Counted from the first letter of the stretch, positions 10,785-22,938 are shown. The stretch: 64,000 bases of DNA from Hyposmocoma kahamanoa (GCF_003589595.1 NW_020653855.1:5589866-5653865), one strand, 5' to 3'. Numbers and translations: made by a program. Notes: generated from the sequence alone by a model not told the origin.

Positions 10785-12595
10785 ATCAAAGCCATATTGT
10801 TATCTTTAAGTTGATTATTGTGACTGAAATAATGTTATTTTGTTAATTAATCGAACATATTAAAACATTAAAACACATTGTTTTGTTTTATTTATTTATT
10901 TACTTACTTAATTGTAAATACAAACACAAAGAATAAAGTATAATTTGAAGAAGAAACTTAATAGGTACATTTGTATTGAAATTATATTACATTTTTTTTT
11001 ACTTTCACAGAGCTTGTAAAAACTTAAGGCGCAAACAATCAAGCGGAAACTATCCGCTCGGATGTGAAAATTTTAAACACAATGCGGTGATACTTCTCTC
11101 AAGAGACAGTTCGAGCAATTTCCAGAAACTGTCATTCCCAATTTCTTAATAAGTACTTGTAATTTTAAACAATAGAAGAGGACTTTTTATTGTTAAAGAT
11201 AGTTATTGGATGAGTAATTGACAAACTAAAGCACTATTCACCAACTACAGCTTTATCAACATCATTTTTTTGCTATTCATAATGCATAAATTTTCACTAA
11301 GTTTAACAACACTTCTTCAAAAACTTTACACGTAATATACATGTTTTTTTTCCAGTAATTTCATATAAAAGTATAATAAAATATTCGCCTTTTTTACGCG
11401 AAAACATTTTGAAAAGGCTGTCCGACAACTTCGTTAATTTTTTTTCGAATTGTCATAAAAACCGCGCGTGCGCATTACAAGCGCATAATTTCCGCTAGAT
11501 TTGTCCTTCGCTACAGATGACTTTGAATGATGGTTAAATGGAATATCTTTTAATACTATTCCTATAATATAAACTTTTCATAGCAACTATACCATAAGTA
11601 CAATTCACTTTGATGTGGAATTGTTAGCCTTATACCATGGACCCTGGTAATTGCACTCTGGGAAGGACCACACAAATTAACGCGTAACCACTTTTTCGCT
11701 TTTATTGCTTCGATACAACGGTTTTTCTGACCGTCTTAATGCAATTCCGTGTCGACAAGTGGTGATTCCCTTCAGGATATTTTTAAACCACGGGACAACT
11801 TTTAACAGGTTAAATACCATGACGAAGTCCGTAAGAATCGGCAATCGCAAAGAAACGTCAGCTGTTCCATACAAAAGGTGTACACCAAAATGAGCTTTTA
11901 GAATATTAAAAATAGTTCCCTTGAATCTGTACCCGAGTCTCATATACAACTCGCTGTATAAGTGTGTTAAATGCACGCGGTTGCTAATCTGTCACCCATT
12001 GTAGAGGCACTGCAAATGACAAAAATTACCAGACAGAAAATGGTGCTAGATATAGGTTTGTTTAAGGGTTGTAAATCATTACGTTATGTGTTTGGCTGTT
12101 ATACTAGATATTCTATTATGAATAAATTGGAATTATTTTGCATTTGGAGTTAAAGGTATATTTTAATTTAGAATATAATATCATCTCAAACAAATCTCGA
12201 CTTTAAATAAATAATTAATATTATACGAACGACCTTATGGTTCGCTACGGTGCCAGTATGAACAGGTTTTATCAAACCTAGTTTTGCTACATCCACTCAT
12301 GGAGCCGTGTGTCAACTTATACCGGAAGTGTACAACCGACATTGATGCCGTGCATACTATCTACATGGTAAAGAAAACTTTTCTTATCTTCGAGCTGAAT
12401 CTTAAAAACGTATTTGAAAAATAACTAAATCAATTTTAACAAATTTGTCTCCAAAGTGAATTGTAAATAATAAGTACAAATCCACTCCCTTATCTGTGAT
12501 ATTTATATATTAGTGTTTATGCAGTGTTCCAAGTTTTTGTTTTTCGAACTTACGCGTTCCGTATCACAGATAAGTTGGTGGTCCTGTAATTACAT
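10785..12595. other. AT-rich stretch downstream of gamma-COP
   Basis: No gene was seen. About 11600-12010 shares blocks with the repeat at 8540-8660. A 99-codon minus-strand frame (11976-11677) crosses it but matches no family I know. The 3' UTR of gamma-COP should lie just below 12596. Confidence 0.5.
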
Positions 12596-14644
12596 TTAAC
12601 CAACGGCTGCCAAAAGGAGGGTAGCAACGTCTTCCCTTGGTGAGCGCGCTGATAACTGCATTGTCACATTACCACTGCTCGCAACCAACCTCGCCCTAAC
12701 CAAAACTGGCGCTCCGCCCCTGAATATACCACCTCCTCTAATTTCTTTCACAGCTTCACCGACTATAGCCGATTTGGGAAGTCCCAAATGCTCGCAAACT
12801 GCTTTAGCGGCGTCGTTAACATCATTTTGGGACAAAACAAAAGTATCGTTGGCTTCTGGGGCATTTGATGCCCGCTCCCAAGTCTGTTCCCAATCATCAG
12901 TGGCAGCTCTAGCTCTGATTTGGTCAGAAACACCCATTTCAAATTCTTCCAGAGGGTAAGAATCTGCATATCCCTCGCCTGGATCTGGTTGTCCAGTTGT
13001 CGGATCACAATCCTTGACAACGAACTCCAAAGTCGCTCCAAAAGTTCCCAAACTATCGAAGAACGCGCAAGGATATTCCACTATGATGAAAACACTTCCA
13101 GGTTTGTCGTAATGAAGTTTGGGACAGGGAATTACGGACTTGATCTCGTATTCAGATGGCGTTTCAAGTTTAACTTCAACTTGCTCCAATAATTGGTCAC
13201 TGAGAGTGTTGACGCATTCAAATTGAAGAATAACATGTCTAGCATAGATGTGTTTCAACAATCTGACGCGGTATTCAGTTTCTGCTTCGGTCAAATCTAT
13301 CGGTTGCGTTGTCTTGAACAATGGCCCTAGACGTTCTATGCCAGGGATCTTAGTCAGTTGCTCAGAATAGATTTCTTCCAAGGACATTTGCACTGGTCTC
13401 TTAACTTCGATCTCGACAACTGGTTCCTTGCTTTCCTTAGGCTCTTCTTCGGCTGGTACACTTAGAATATCGAAAGTTTCATCAGGACGTGTCGTCAAAT
13501 GATCTCTCAGCGCCTTCTCGAGAAGGACAGCGTTTGGTTTCGGGACATTTACGATGAAGTCGTTTATCAATTGCTGATCTCCAGTGTCCAAAATGGCGCT
13601 GTAGTAAATAGCTCGGTCGCGAACTTCATCTTCGTCATCCAACTGACATCTGGCTAGGAGAACTCTTATATTTGGTAAGAGTTCAGCTCTTTGTGCCCCA
13701 AATTGAGCGACAGCAGACACAGCCGCAGCTCTTACAGGCCCTGACTCCAAAATCACTCTATTATAAATGAATCTTATATAACGCGATGGTTGACGCGATT
13801 TCGGCCCTTCTCTTCCCAGCAAATGCAAGATCCTGACAGCCAACGCCGTGTGCTCACAGTCTTCGATAAATTCGCACAGATGAGCTAAACCGGTTTCCTT
13901 GGCATCCGGATTTTCTTCGACCAATGCAATTATGGCATCAGCAATAGCTGCTTTATACTCTAAACCTCCTTCATCGCGTAACATACCGGCCAAAAACGCG
14001 GCAAGAGATTGGTGTTTTCTCGGAAATTTCGTACACAGACGTCTGATCGCCCTTACAACGACAATCTTGAATTCATCCGAAATTTCAGACACGAAACTTG
14101 AAATCTGCTTCATAAGTCTATCTACCGAGCTTTCAGCACCAGTTGCTAACAGAGTTGTTACTGCTAAAGTTGCAACAGAGCGATTTGTATCTGAAATCAA
14201 ATTTTCCAAATCTACAGCACAGGCTGCAACCGCTGTAGGATGTTTTGCAGTCAATCTAGCAAGCGTTCTTGCTCCAGCCAGCCTTAAAGCCGCTTTGGAA
14301 GATCCACAGAATAGTTGCAAGACAGAAACAGCAGGGGCCAAGTCTCTGGCCGTTTTCCTCAAATTAACAATGGCATGAGCAGCTTCGTAGATTACCATTT
14401 CGGATTTGTGGCGAAGGCAGCATTCGATAAATTCGATGTATGGTTGGGAACCTTCAGAATCATCGTCTTCGACTAATTGGGCGGCCAGGCGAATAAGATA
14501 GCATAGGGCGTAAGGTGATTTCAACGAAAACCTTGACAGACGTGTTACAAGTTTTACAGTGGACAGTTTATCATTCTTTCTTGAGCCCGCAACGACGCCA
14601 AGAGCATGGTACGACACCATTGCATTGTCCGATGTAATAGCTTC
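12596..14644 (-). CDS. gammaCOP: gamma-COP exon 3 (terminal, 682 codons)
   Basis: The acceptor TTTACAG is followed by [16 protein letters not shown], in phase 0 with exon 2. The exon runs open for 682 codons to TAA at 12596-12598 and holds most of the solenoid, the linker and the whole appendage domain. An in-frame ATG lies 18 bases upstream of the acceptor inside the intron. It would give a false N-terminus if the exon were read as an intronless gene. Confidence 0.97.
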   Translation of the reverse strand, partial: EAITSDNAMVSYHALGVVAGSRKNDKLSTVKLVTRLSRFSLKSPYALCYLIRLAAQLVEDDDSEGSQPYIEFIECCLRHKSEMVIYEAAHAIVNLRKTARDLAPAVSVLQLFCGSSKAALRLAGARTLARLTAKHPTAVAACAVDLENLISDTNRSVATLAVTTLLATGAESSVDRLMKQISSFVSEISDEFKIVVVRAIRRLCTKFPRKHQSLAAFLAGMLRDEGGLEYKAAIADAIIALVEENPDAKETGLAHLCEFIEDCEHTALAVRILHLLGREGPKSRQPSRYIRFIYNRVILESGPVRAAAVSAVAQFGAQRAELLPNIRVLLARCQLDDEDEVRDRAIYYSAILDTGDQQLINDFIVNVPKPNAVLLEKALRDHLTTRPDETFDILSVPAEEEPKESKEPVVEIEVKRPVQMSLEEIYSEQLTKIPGIERLGPLFKTTQPIDLTEAETEYRVRLLKHIYARHVILQFECVNTLSDQLLEQVEVKLETPSEYEIKSVIPCPKLHYDKPGSVFIIVEYPCAFFDSLGTFGATLEFVVKDCDPTTGQPDPGEGYADSYPLEEFEMGVSDQIRARAATDDWEQTWERASNAPEANDTFVLSQNDVNDAAKAVCEHLGLPKSAIVGEAVKEIRGGGIFRGGAPVLVRARLVASSGNVTMQLSARSPREDVATLLLAAVG

Positions 14645-17236
14645 CTGTAAAGATTTAAACATTTATAATCAGTACAGAAATAGAAAATAAACCAACCCTA
14701 GTCTCTTAAATACGAATTAATGTACTAAATAACAAATTTCACTTTCACATAGCTAACTTTACCTGCGCCTCATTTGCCCACCGGCGCACCAAGTCCGGAG
14801 CATTCGAAGAGAGATGCAAAGCAGACACAAGGGCAGCAGAACTGACTGCTGGGTTTTTGTCAACAATGGCCTGCTTCATGTAGCGTTCTATAGCTTGCAA
14901 CATCGTGCTGTCGGTTATGCTGCAAAGAGCGCGAATAGCGGCTGCGCGGTAGAGGTCTTCTTTACCTGTAAAACATGGTATTTTAATGAGAGATAGTTTA
15001 ATATTATCAACAAGGACACCCAATAGCATACCAGAAAGACGATATGAGATGACAGATTAGACGTAGATACACCGAATCACTGGTTTATTAAAACCTTTGA
15101 TGACTTAATGCAAAAACCTATATTATGTACCTCCTCTGTCATAAAAAGCAGTTCCTACTATTATGCACAGGCCTCCAATCCTCCAATGAGGACAATGGAC
15201 CAATGTTTTGCTTAACTATCAAATAAAATTATAACTAATTGTCCATTGAAACAGATAAACTAAGATTGAATTTAATAAGGTTTTAATTTAATTTAAAATA
15301 GGATATAATTGGGTGTTGGTAGTAGAATCCCTGAATTTTGATATTTCAAACTATTTCATGAATATTGTTATAAATACAAATTTCGTTATTGCAAGCATTG
15401 ATTAACTGCATATACAAGATTTTTTTTACTCTTATCATTATATACATATCCCAATAAGTTAAAAAAATAGTTTTAAAGTTTTATCATCTCCAACTAGTAT
15501 GTTTTTGTTTTTTCAATTCGAGCACAATTGTAGATGTAAATAGTAGTTTTAAAATCAAATTTGTTTTCTGACAGATATAGCGGCCATAATTAATGTAGTT
15601 TAAAGACATTGTTTCATTGTCTGTGAACTAAGATGATAGGTTATATTATAACATTTATGACTAAGTCTATACCAGCTCAAAGTAGTAGCCCAATTACGAA
15701 GTCACCACTCTCTATTGCCAGCTGTCATTCTTTATACCTGAAAACTGCCGCCATTACTTTGCGTATTTTTCGCCATAAATACACACAAAGGCAAATAGTA
15801 GGGGTTGATATAAATAAATCATTTCAAGCCGCTATACATGCACTATCGTCACTCACCCAAACTTCGAGAATTGTAGAGAACTGTGTATTATACTGAATAC
15901 TCTCAGCGAAAGGAATAATGTGATCCAGCATTAGGTTCCAGGTCACTCGGACGTCAAGGGTAATGAGGCAGCAGATAAACTGGCAAAGGCTAGTAGTAGG
16001 GAGGCCTACCACCAGCCTTCTTCATTCATTCACTTCATTGGTCCTGAGCCCTTTATAGGGATAGCACACGACCTGGCAAAGCTCACTCTGCTGAAGGAGA
16101 GCACACACGTCTCGAGACGTGTGGGCTGCAGACTAAAGGTCTTGAGCATTCAAAAGCCCTGATAGCTGCCTTAAGTGCAAAACACTGTAGGGAAGCTCTT
16201 CGTTTGACAGGAATGGCATCAGAATGCTGACTAGAGCCTTAACAGGGCATTGTGGCTTGAACAAGCACATGTCAAATATTGGGCAGAGAGAAAACAGAGA
16301 GTTTCTGCCACGAGGCGGATGAAACTCCTGTGCATTTCCTCACCCAGTGCTGTCCTCTAATGGGCGTATGAAGTTCTATTCTGGGTAGGCACAGGCCACA
16401 TAAAAACTGTTGGAGCCAGGAAAGACCTTCAGTTTTTAATGCTGTTGGCCTTGACTCCGAACTGTAATTAGTGGTGATCACAATAGATCAGTCAATGGTC
16501 ACAGTGATGAGCACAGGCCCCGAGGGAAGCTACCGTAATATCCAAAAATATTAGGTAGCTTTGATGAATGTGTAAAACTTTTTCAAATGCTGAATGTAGA
16601 CCTAAAAATCATAAATAAGTAGTTTTATGTATTTCATATAAGATAACTGATAAAACTTGGCCAGTTTTCAGGCCACTTAACTGGCCATTGCATCATAATT
16701 AATAAATTAAATCCAAATATTTTACAAGTTCTATTGCCAAGATATGTGTAACTATAATATGATGCCTAACTCTCGAAGGGACAGATAGAAATTACGGGCC
16801 TCTACTTGCTACATTCCTGATATATATCTTTCACTTAAATTTCATCACCAAGATAATATTAAAAATATAGTACTAAAACACATTCCAACTCACCAGTCAT
16901 ATCTTTAGTAAGCGAAGAAGTAACAATTATGACGTCTTGGGCCAATGTACTGAGTTCCTTGATGCACAGGTACACCATCCTGCGTAACATTACATCTTTG
17001 GATTGAAACAGCTTTGTGGTCGCGAAAAACGCGTCCGTAGCCTCTTGTGTGGTCAATTTCTCCCCTTGGTTGATTAAATAGAGAATTTTCGTCAAAATAT
17101 GCGTGCATTTTCTCGGGTTAACCGGAGTTTCGTTGAAGTACCGCGACTCTTGTAAAACAATAGTTTTGTCCAAGTTCTGGAATGGATTCCCGCCGCTATC
17201 CTCTTCTTCCTTCTTGTCACGCTTAAAGGAGCTCAT
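12596..17236 (-). CDS. gammaCOP: Coatomer subunit gamma (gamma-COP), complete three-exon gene
   Basis: Gamma-COP is the large adaptin-like subunit of the COPI F-subcomplex (with beta, delta and zeta COP). It coats Golgi-to-ER and intra-Golgi vesicles. Exons 17236-16894, 14965-14763 and 14644-12596 join in phases 1 and 0 with GT/AG borders. They give 864 residues, close to the roughly 870 usual for the family. Recognisable stretches are the start [12 protein letters not shown], then [29 protein letters not shown] and [15 protein letters not shown] in the helical solenoid. [13 protein letters not shown] and [15 protein letters not shown] follow. An acidic linker ([10 protein letters not shown]) leads to a C-terminal appendage containing [10 protein letters not shown] and [11 protein letters not shown]. 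No disabling change was seen. The start is the first Met, aligned with the family N-terminus. I saw no clear AATAAA signal downstream. Identity is by recognition of family sequence, not a search. Confidence 0.97.
14763..14965 (-). CDS. gammaCOP: gamma-COP exon 2
   Basis: The acceptor TTTTACAG precedes 14965, and the two leading bases GT complete the split Gly codon from exon 1. It encodes [19 protein letters not shown] through RRWANEAQ. The donor GTAAAG starts at 14762. Intron 2 is only 118 nt long. Confidence 0.96.
15918..16520 (+). pseudogene. Dead LINE fragment with RNase H remnant (gamma-COP intron 1)
   Basis: Plus-strand translation gives [20 protein letters not shown], the C-terminal part of a LINE ribonuclease H domain. 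It is followed by [14 protein letters not shown] and [19 protein letters not shown], typical of the tail of I/R1-group non-LTR elements. Stops and frame changes break it. It is antisense to the host gene. Confidence 0.75.
16894..17236 (-). CDS. gammaCOP: gamma-COP exon 1
   Basis: This exon carries the start codon (CAT at 17234-17236 on the plus strand) and 114 codons plus one base, ending at MTG. The donor is GTGAGT (from 16893 downward). It encodes the unstructured N-terminus and the first adaptin-type helices. The 1,928-nt intron that follows contains a dead LINE fragment. Confidence 0.95.
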
Positions 17237-17379
17237 TTTGAGCTTCTTTTTGTTGAGAATTATGAAATTATTTGGGGCCGACGAATACACTTTACACGTC
17301 AGCTGTCAAACTTTTAGTTTTAAAATGTGGCTAAAACAGTGTTGCCAGGGTACTTGAGTTGAAAACTATGTTTCGTTAC
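17237..17379 (-). promoter_or_regulatory. gamma-COP 5' flank
   Basis: Only about 143 bp separate the gamma-COP start codon from MITE-A copy 2. The core promoter and 5' UTR must lie here or extend into the MITE. No confident TATA or initiator was identified. Confidence 0.35.
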
Positions 17380-17605
17380 CATTGACTTACAAATATGGAC
17401 GTCGGGTCCGCGCTAAAAAGTGTCCGCACTTGTAAGGCGCTAAAATCGTATACAGAGCGATAAACTCCGCTTTAGTCTTCATTTGTTCTACTGACAGCGC
17501 GATACTGCGATGACATTACAATTTAAATTTCGAATAGGTTGACTTGGGACATTTTTTTCGTGGTTTTTGTATTAGACCCGTCGTCCATTTATTTGTAAGT
17601 CAATG
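17380..17605. mobile_element. MITE-A copy 2, upstream of gamma-COP
   Basis: Ends CATTGACTTACAAATATGGA and TTTATTTGTAAGTCAATG are flanked by a perfect 8-bp duplication TTCGTTAC (17372-17379 and 17606-17613). It is in the opposite orientation to the other copies and 226 bp long. It ends 144 bases upstream of the gamma-COP start codon. Confidence 0.92.
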
Positions 17606-18125
17606 TTCGTTACCATATTTTTGTTACAAAAGCTACATTTTCGTTTTTTCAATCGAAAATTCTACGCGTAAACAATTTGTATTTGTATAACACATAAATC
17701 TTAAAAAACAAAAATGTAAGTAAAGTAGAGTTCTAAACAAGTAATTGACTGATTTCACTTTATTTGCACCATCACCGAGTTACTATAATGTTTAGTTTGG
17801 GTACGTTATTAAACTATTCAGGATTTACAATAACAAATATACTTGAATCTAAAAAAAAATCTTATCGTTGTCAAAAGTTATGAAAATTGCAATAAATACA
17901 AAAGTTACATAAAATTTTGTAGCGTCATGATCAAAAATTGCATGAAATGTAATAAATGTAATCATCTGGCAACACTGCTACAGATCGTTCGTAAAATCCA
18001 CCGACTAGTGGTAAAATTCACCAAAAATAATGTACATTACATACTCTATGGTAAAATTACAATCACTGCCTAGTGAACACAATATACTCACTCAATGTAA
18101 GTGTAAGGGTAATAATGTTCTGTGT
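17606..18125. other. AT-rich stretch, no gene seen
   Basis: Nothing recognisable was seen apart from low-complexity AT sequence. Confidence 0.55.
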
Positions 18126-18325
18126 CAGGGGGTCTACTCTCGATCTCCGTCTGACATCCGTCCGAAACAATTACTACCAAATAAGCAATACTTGATCAAA
18201 TGAAAAGACGCCTGGTGCGAATGAGCTTCATACTGGATACTTGTCTTTCAATTTTGTCGAATATTACTTATTTGACAGTAATTGTTTCGGACGGATGTCG
18301 GACCGAGATTGAGAGTAGCCCCCTG
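18126..18325. mobile_element. MITE-B copy 2
   Basis: Begins CAGGGGGTCTACTCTCGATC and ends TTGAGAGTAGCCCCCTG, with the internal GTCCGAAACAATTACT pair. It is the same fold-back family as 5379-5566. Confidence 0.82.
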
Positions 18326-18850
18326 CACAGACATATATCTAGATCTATGTGTCAGTGCCACTCATCGGTATGTAGAATGGCTCATTTTGAACCATAGTTT
18401 GTGTTTTGAACTAATTGTTGTAATGTTTTCTTTCAACGAATTAAGTGAAAATTGTTCGAATAACGGTTATGATAGAAATTTTCAATTTTGGTTTTTATTG
18501 ACTTTACGAGTAAAAAGTGCACGTGATGTCAATTTCTGAAGACATTACAATAATTACATAGCTACAATTTTATGTGTAAACCTTAGTATAATAACGCATA
18601 GAATGATAGTTTCATATCAAACGAACTGTCACAAGTGAGGCAAAAACCAAATTCATGTAGGCGTAAGCAACTTGTAACTACGCTCGTCGGCACGCACACA
18701 AATATACAAATAATGATGCCATGGAATAACATTTCCCTCAAAAGTGGGGAAATTGTATCTTGCTTAACTCATCATTAAGTTAAAGGTGCCTACAGATTTG
18801 CCCGACATTGTCGATCAGGTGCCTACAGATGTGCTCGGTTTTGTCGATGA

Positions 18851-19382
18851 AAAACGAATATAGCACTTATTTGTAAATCCAAGATGGCGGACACGATTTT
18901 TCAAAATATGCTATATGGGTATCCTTTTCGAGGTATTTGGGGATGCTCATTAGTAATGAGTCATTACGAATATGGCACTCATTTCTAAATCCAAGATGGC
19001 GGACACGAGTTTTGAAATAAATGCAATATGGGTATCATTTTCGAGGTACTTGGGGATGCTCATGACGAATATGGCACTCATTTCTACATCCAAGATGGCG
19101 GGCACGATTTTTCAAATAAATGCAATATGGGTATCATTTTCGAGGTACTTGGGGGTGCTCATTACGAATGTGGCACTCATTTCTAAATCCAAGATGGCGG
19201 GCACGATTTTTTCAAAAAAATGCTATGTGGGTATCATTTTCGAGGTATTTGGGGATGCTCAATGTGAATATGGCACTATTTGTAAATCCAAGATGGCGGG
19301 CACGATTTTTCAAATAATGGCAAGTTGGGTATCGTTTTCGAGGTATTTGGGGGTGCTCATTACGAATATTGCTTTTGTTTGA
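18851..19382. repeat. Tandem array of about 99-bp units
   Basis: Five units recur with ATGGCACTCATTTCTAAATC, CCAAGATGGCGG and TTTTCGAGGTA. Unit starts are at 18860, 18972, 19071, 19170 and 19270. Because 99 is a multiple of three, an incidental repeating 33-residue frame results; I do not regard it as a gene. Confidence 0.85.
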
Positions 19383-19535
19383 ACTGTCGTGTTTGCCATC
19401 TTGGATTTAGAAATGAGTGCCATATTTGTATTGAACATTCCCAAACATCTCGAAAACGATACCCAACTTGCCATTATTCGAAAAATCGCGCCCGCAACTT
19501 GGATTTAGAAATAAGTGCCATATTCGAAACCTAAA
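19383..19535. repeat. Inverted arm of the 99-bp array
   Basis: GCCATCTTGGATTTAGAAAT and CTCGAAAACGATACCCAACT are the reverse of array motifs, so the array ends in a potential long hairpin. This suggests the array is part of a fold-back transposon rather than a simple satellite. Confidence 0.75.
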
Positions 19536-22279
19536 ACCGAAAATGCCATAAGCAAACATTAAAGAAAATAACTGTTAAAATAGATTAAAAAATCGCTTAA
19601 GAATGCTCCCCTTTTAAGAAAATAAAATATTTTAATATAAAATATTTCGCTTGAGTTACGAAAAGAAAGACATATTAAGCTATCAAAGTTGTACTGGTGG
19701 TGCCAACACTATAGTAGAAACAAATATATAAGTACTGTAAATTTGTTGCAATATGTGCTCCAATTCAAATAAAATTAAAATAAATAATTATTCAATAAAG
19801 CATGAACGCAGAGCCGTTAAAAGTATTATAAAATAATTAAGTGTCCCAATCACTTACAGGAGTTAACGAAAACATTTAATGTTTATTAAAGTAAATATTA
19901 GTTCAAGATGCGCAAATAAATCTAAATTACAGGCACCACTAAAATTTACGTAATATAATTATTTTGATACAGAATAGCAAAATGGGGAGAAAAAAAATTC
20001 GTTACTTTGCAACACTTTCGTATCTTGTTGCCGCGAAATTATTTTTCTGTTTTAGTGAATATTTACATAAAAATATGAGTTGAAACGCATTACTTACTTG
20101 TGGAATGCGAGGTTAGTGTCTATTTTATGTTTGTCTGTTGTATTTTTACACCCATTTACCGCACATTTCGTCATTTTTAGCAAAAAATTTTGGAGCTGTT
20201 CGCGGTGCAATATGACCTTGAGCACTAACAGCCCGCGCGCTCTTGGGACGCGTTTGGAACCCTCTAACTTGCCTCACTTAGCGTGTGCGGGCTAGGTTTC
20301 TATGCGTTATTATTCTAAGGTGTAAACAATAATTTCATCTTAAGGTAGTTTTTAAGGCTATTAGTAAATACAATTTCTCAGTCACGAATTTTTAGAAAAC
20401 TTAACAATTTATTCCTAGACGAATAAAAAATCAACTAACAGCCTAAAATAATGGCGAAATCAAAAACAAACACAAAAATGTCACATTGCATGCTAACTAC
20501 GTAGTCACAATACTTCCATACCAAATTTCAATTAATTTAGTAGAACAGTTTTCAAATTAGAGTGGTTTTGGTGACTAGAGCAGAAAATTTCAAAAAAGTA
20601 CATGAAAAATCATAACTTCTAAACTATTAATTTTCGCGGAACTAATGTTTATTTTAAATGAGTTACGATGCAGGAGTATGTGGAGTATCGAGAAGGTATC
20701 GAGCTAATTTTTTTTATATGATAGATAACAACATTCCTAACAACTTTTACTCTTGTATAATTTCTTGAAAAGTTGATAGTTTCGGAAAAAAAAAATTAAT
20801 TTTTTTTGTATGGAGAAATATACATTTTATTTTTTATCTCAAAATATACGAATATGTAATGTGCGTGGGATACTTACAGTATAGTTCGAATCAAAATAAT
20901 CCGTCCTCATGTACTTGTGGCTTTGTAAGTAAAGGTGCGGCAAAAAAAAATTATTACAAAGTGACTGATTCTTTAGATAAATGTTGACATGAAATTAGTG
21001 CTTAATGTATATGTATACATGTACAATGTAATAATAATGTATAAATATTTAATAGTTTGACATAGAAGGTTATTATTCTGTTGTTATTAATTAATTAAGT
21101 GATTATTATTATTATTATTCCTTGTACACGTCCGATGACAATGCTATAATTAAACTAAATTTAAGCAACATTTTGCATGCCTAGTCAAGTAAAACATGTG
21201 TTCTGTAATAATTGCTCCATCTTTCACACCATGTTTTAAGCAAATAAAATTTCATTTCATTTCAAAATTGCTAACTCTTTTATGTACTTTTTTAACAATA
21301 TATATATATTGTTAAAATTGTCAATATATATATATATATATACGTAATCTAGAGAGCGTTATAACAATAACATGACAGTTAAGTAGAAACTAGTATATTG
21401 AGTTAAAAAATAAATAACAAATCTAAAATTTTGACACCTTTTTATTCCTAAAGCCGCAAGTACCTGCAGATGGATTTTTTTTGATAGACAATGATTGGAC
21501 CTATATTGTAAATAAACCACACACATTACATTTCCCTACACTTCGAGATAAAAAATAAAATGTTTATGCGATGTACTCTACTTGAAAAAAAGTTTTGGAC
21601 CGCTGAAAATGGGCCACCTGCATATACTCGATGGTGACACTATGTGGTGAAGAAAAAAAAACATCATTTTGAAGCTATTAAGAACTAAAACACGTACTAA
21701 CTTCAGACAAATAAACGGGCAACTGAGTTATCGATATCTTAGAACAACTTCCTGTTGTTAGAACGGAAATAACGTTATTATATCGTGTCTGTATTTGTTA
21801 CGATTCGCTTGAAATAATACAAAATCTCCACTAGAACAAATTTAATGTTTATTTATTTAACATGTCGACTAATACATTTTTATATTTATTAGCAATCACA
21901 TAGTTTTGTTAATTAAATAACAATTTACATTTACAGAACCGATAAATAGTATAAGCGGGCGCGGGCACGGCAATACCAATTTTTTATAGTTAGTATGGAA
22001 TTACAGTGGTGTGAGCCAAGTGGGAGGAAGAATGCTTCTCAATTGACGGGTCCACGGCCGAAATTCCTGTTTTGTGAATGTTTAAATATATCTCATCTCA
22101 TCATATATCAAACCTGTTTATCAAAGACGGTTCACAAACCTGGATATCGATTAAAGCCCCCTTCAGCCAGTACTGTGCCAGTGTGTTAGACTATAACGCT
22201 ACATAATATCTAGGGCCCTGCCTCAAGGGAAGGCGTAGCCTTTAGTCAGTGAGCCGCTTATTACACTACTCTGCCAACC
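19536..22279. other. AT-rich stretch with LINE-like tail and (TA)n
   Basis: About 20940-21270 ends GCAAATAAAATTTCATTTCA, like the 3' tail of a lepidopteran LINE. A (TA)n microsatellite spans about 21298-21342. No coding sequence was recognised. Confidence 0.5.
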
Positions 22280-22466
22280 AGCAGCTTGATTTTGATTGCC
22301 TGTCCTGATCGGAAACTGCGTTTTTTCTAATCGGAACAATAGTTGATTTAACCCACAAATAGAAAGATATAGTATGAATCAGGTTCATCTTCTCGCTCAG
22401 AAACCCATTTGATTTCGAGAGTACCCAATCGGATCGATACCGAATTGAATAAATATCAGGATGCTG
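22280..22466. repeat. Interspersed repeat, related to 23996-24117
   Basis: Both begin CAGCAGCTTGATTTTGATTG and share GGAAACTGCGT and a CCGATCGGAT-like block. The class is unknown. Confidence 0.55.
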
Positions 22467-22752
22467 GTCGTAATTTAATAGTTTTGTTCATTCTGAACGT
22501 GAGCGTCGTACGTGTTATTAATATTATCATAGAGCCATCGAAGCTTTTCTTTATTGTTTCTCATAGAATTTTTTTAAATTTCAAATAAAACTATAAGCCC
22601 TACGGCCCGTGTGTACACCCTTCTTCGTATAGTTTTTGTGATCTTTGTTCCAAATAGAAGACATGTCTTTGTACATGTCTAGTAAGGCATAACAAAACTT
22701 CTTTTTCTTTACTGCACGACATGGCAACAGCAAGACAAAATGGTTGAGCGAA

Positions 22753-22938
22753 CAGGGGGTCTACTCTCGATCTCCGTCCGAAACAATTACTGCCAAAGAA
22801 GCAATGCTTGACCAAATGAAAAGACGCGTGATGCGAATGATGCTTCGTACTGGATACTTGTCTTTTAATTTTGTCGAATATTACTTATTTGACAGTAATT
22901 CTTTCGGACGGAAGTCGGACGGCGATCGAGGGTAGACC
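22753..22938. mobile_element. MITE-B copy 3
   Basis: Begins CAGGGGGTCTACTCTCGATC; the right end GATCGAGGGTAGACC is truncated by a few bases. The fold-back arms are as in the other copies. Confidence 0.8.

Noticed and set aside
11677..11976. 99-codon minus-strand frame
   Set aside because: It overlaps a repeat shared with 8540-8660 and matches no family I know. I kept it only as repeat sequence.
13899..14378. 159-codon plus-strand frame opposite gamma-COP
   Set aside because: It is an antisense shadow of the well-supported gamma-COP exon 3 and has no family resemblance.
18972..19382. 136-codon frame with 33-residue repeats
   Set aside because: It arises from a 99-bp tandem DNA repeat whose length is divisible by three. 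The flanking inverted copy and absence of any start context argue for repeat DNA.
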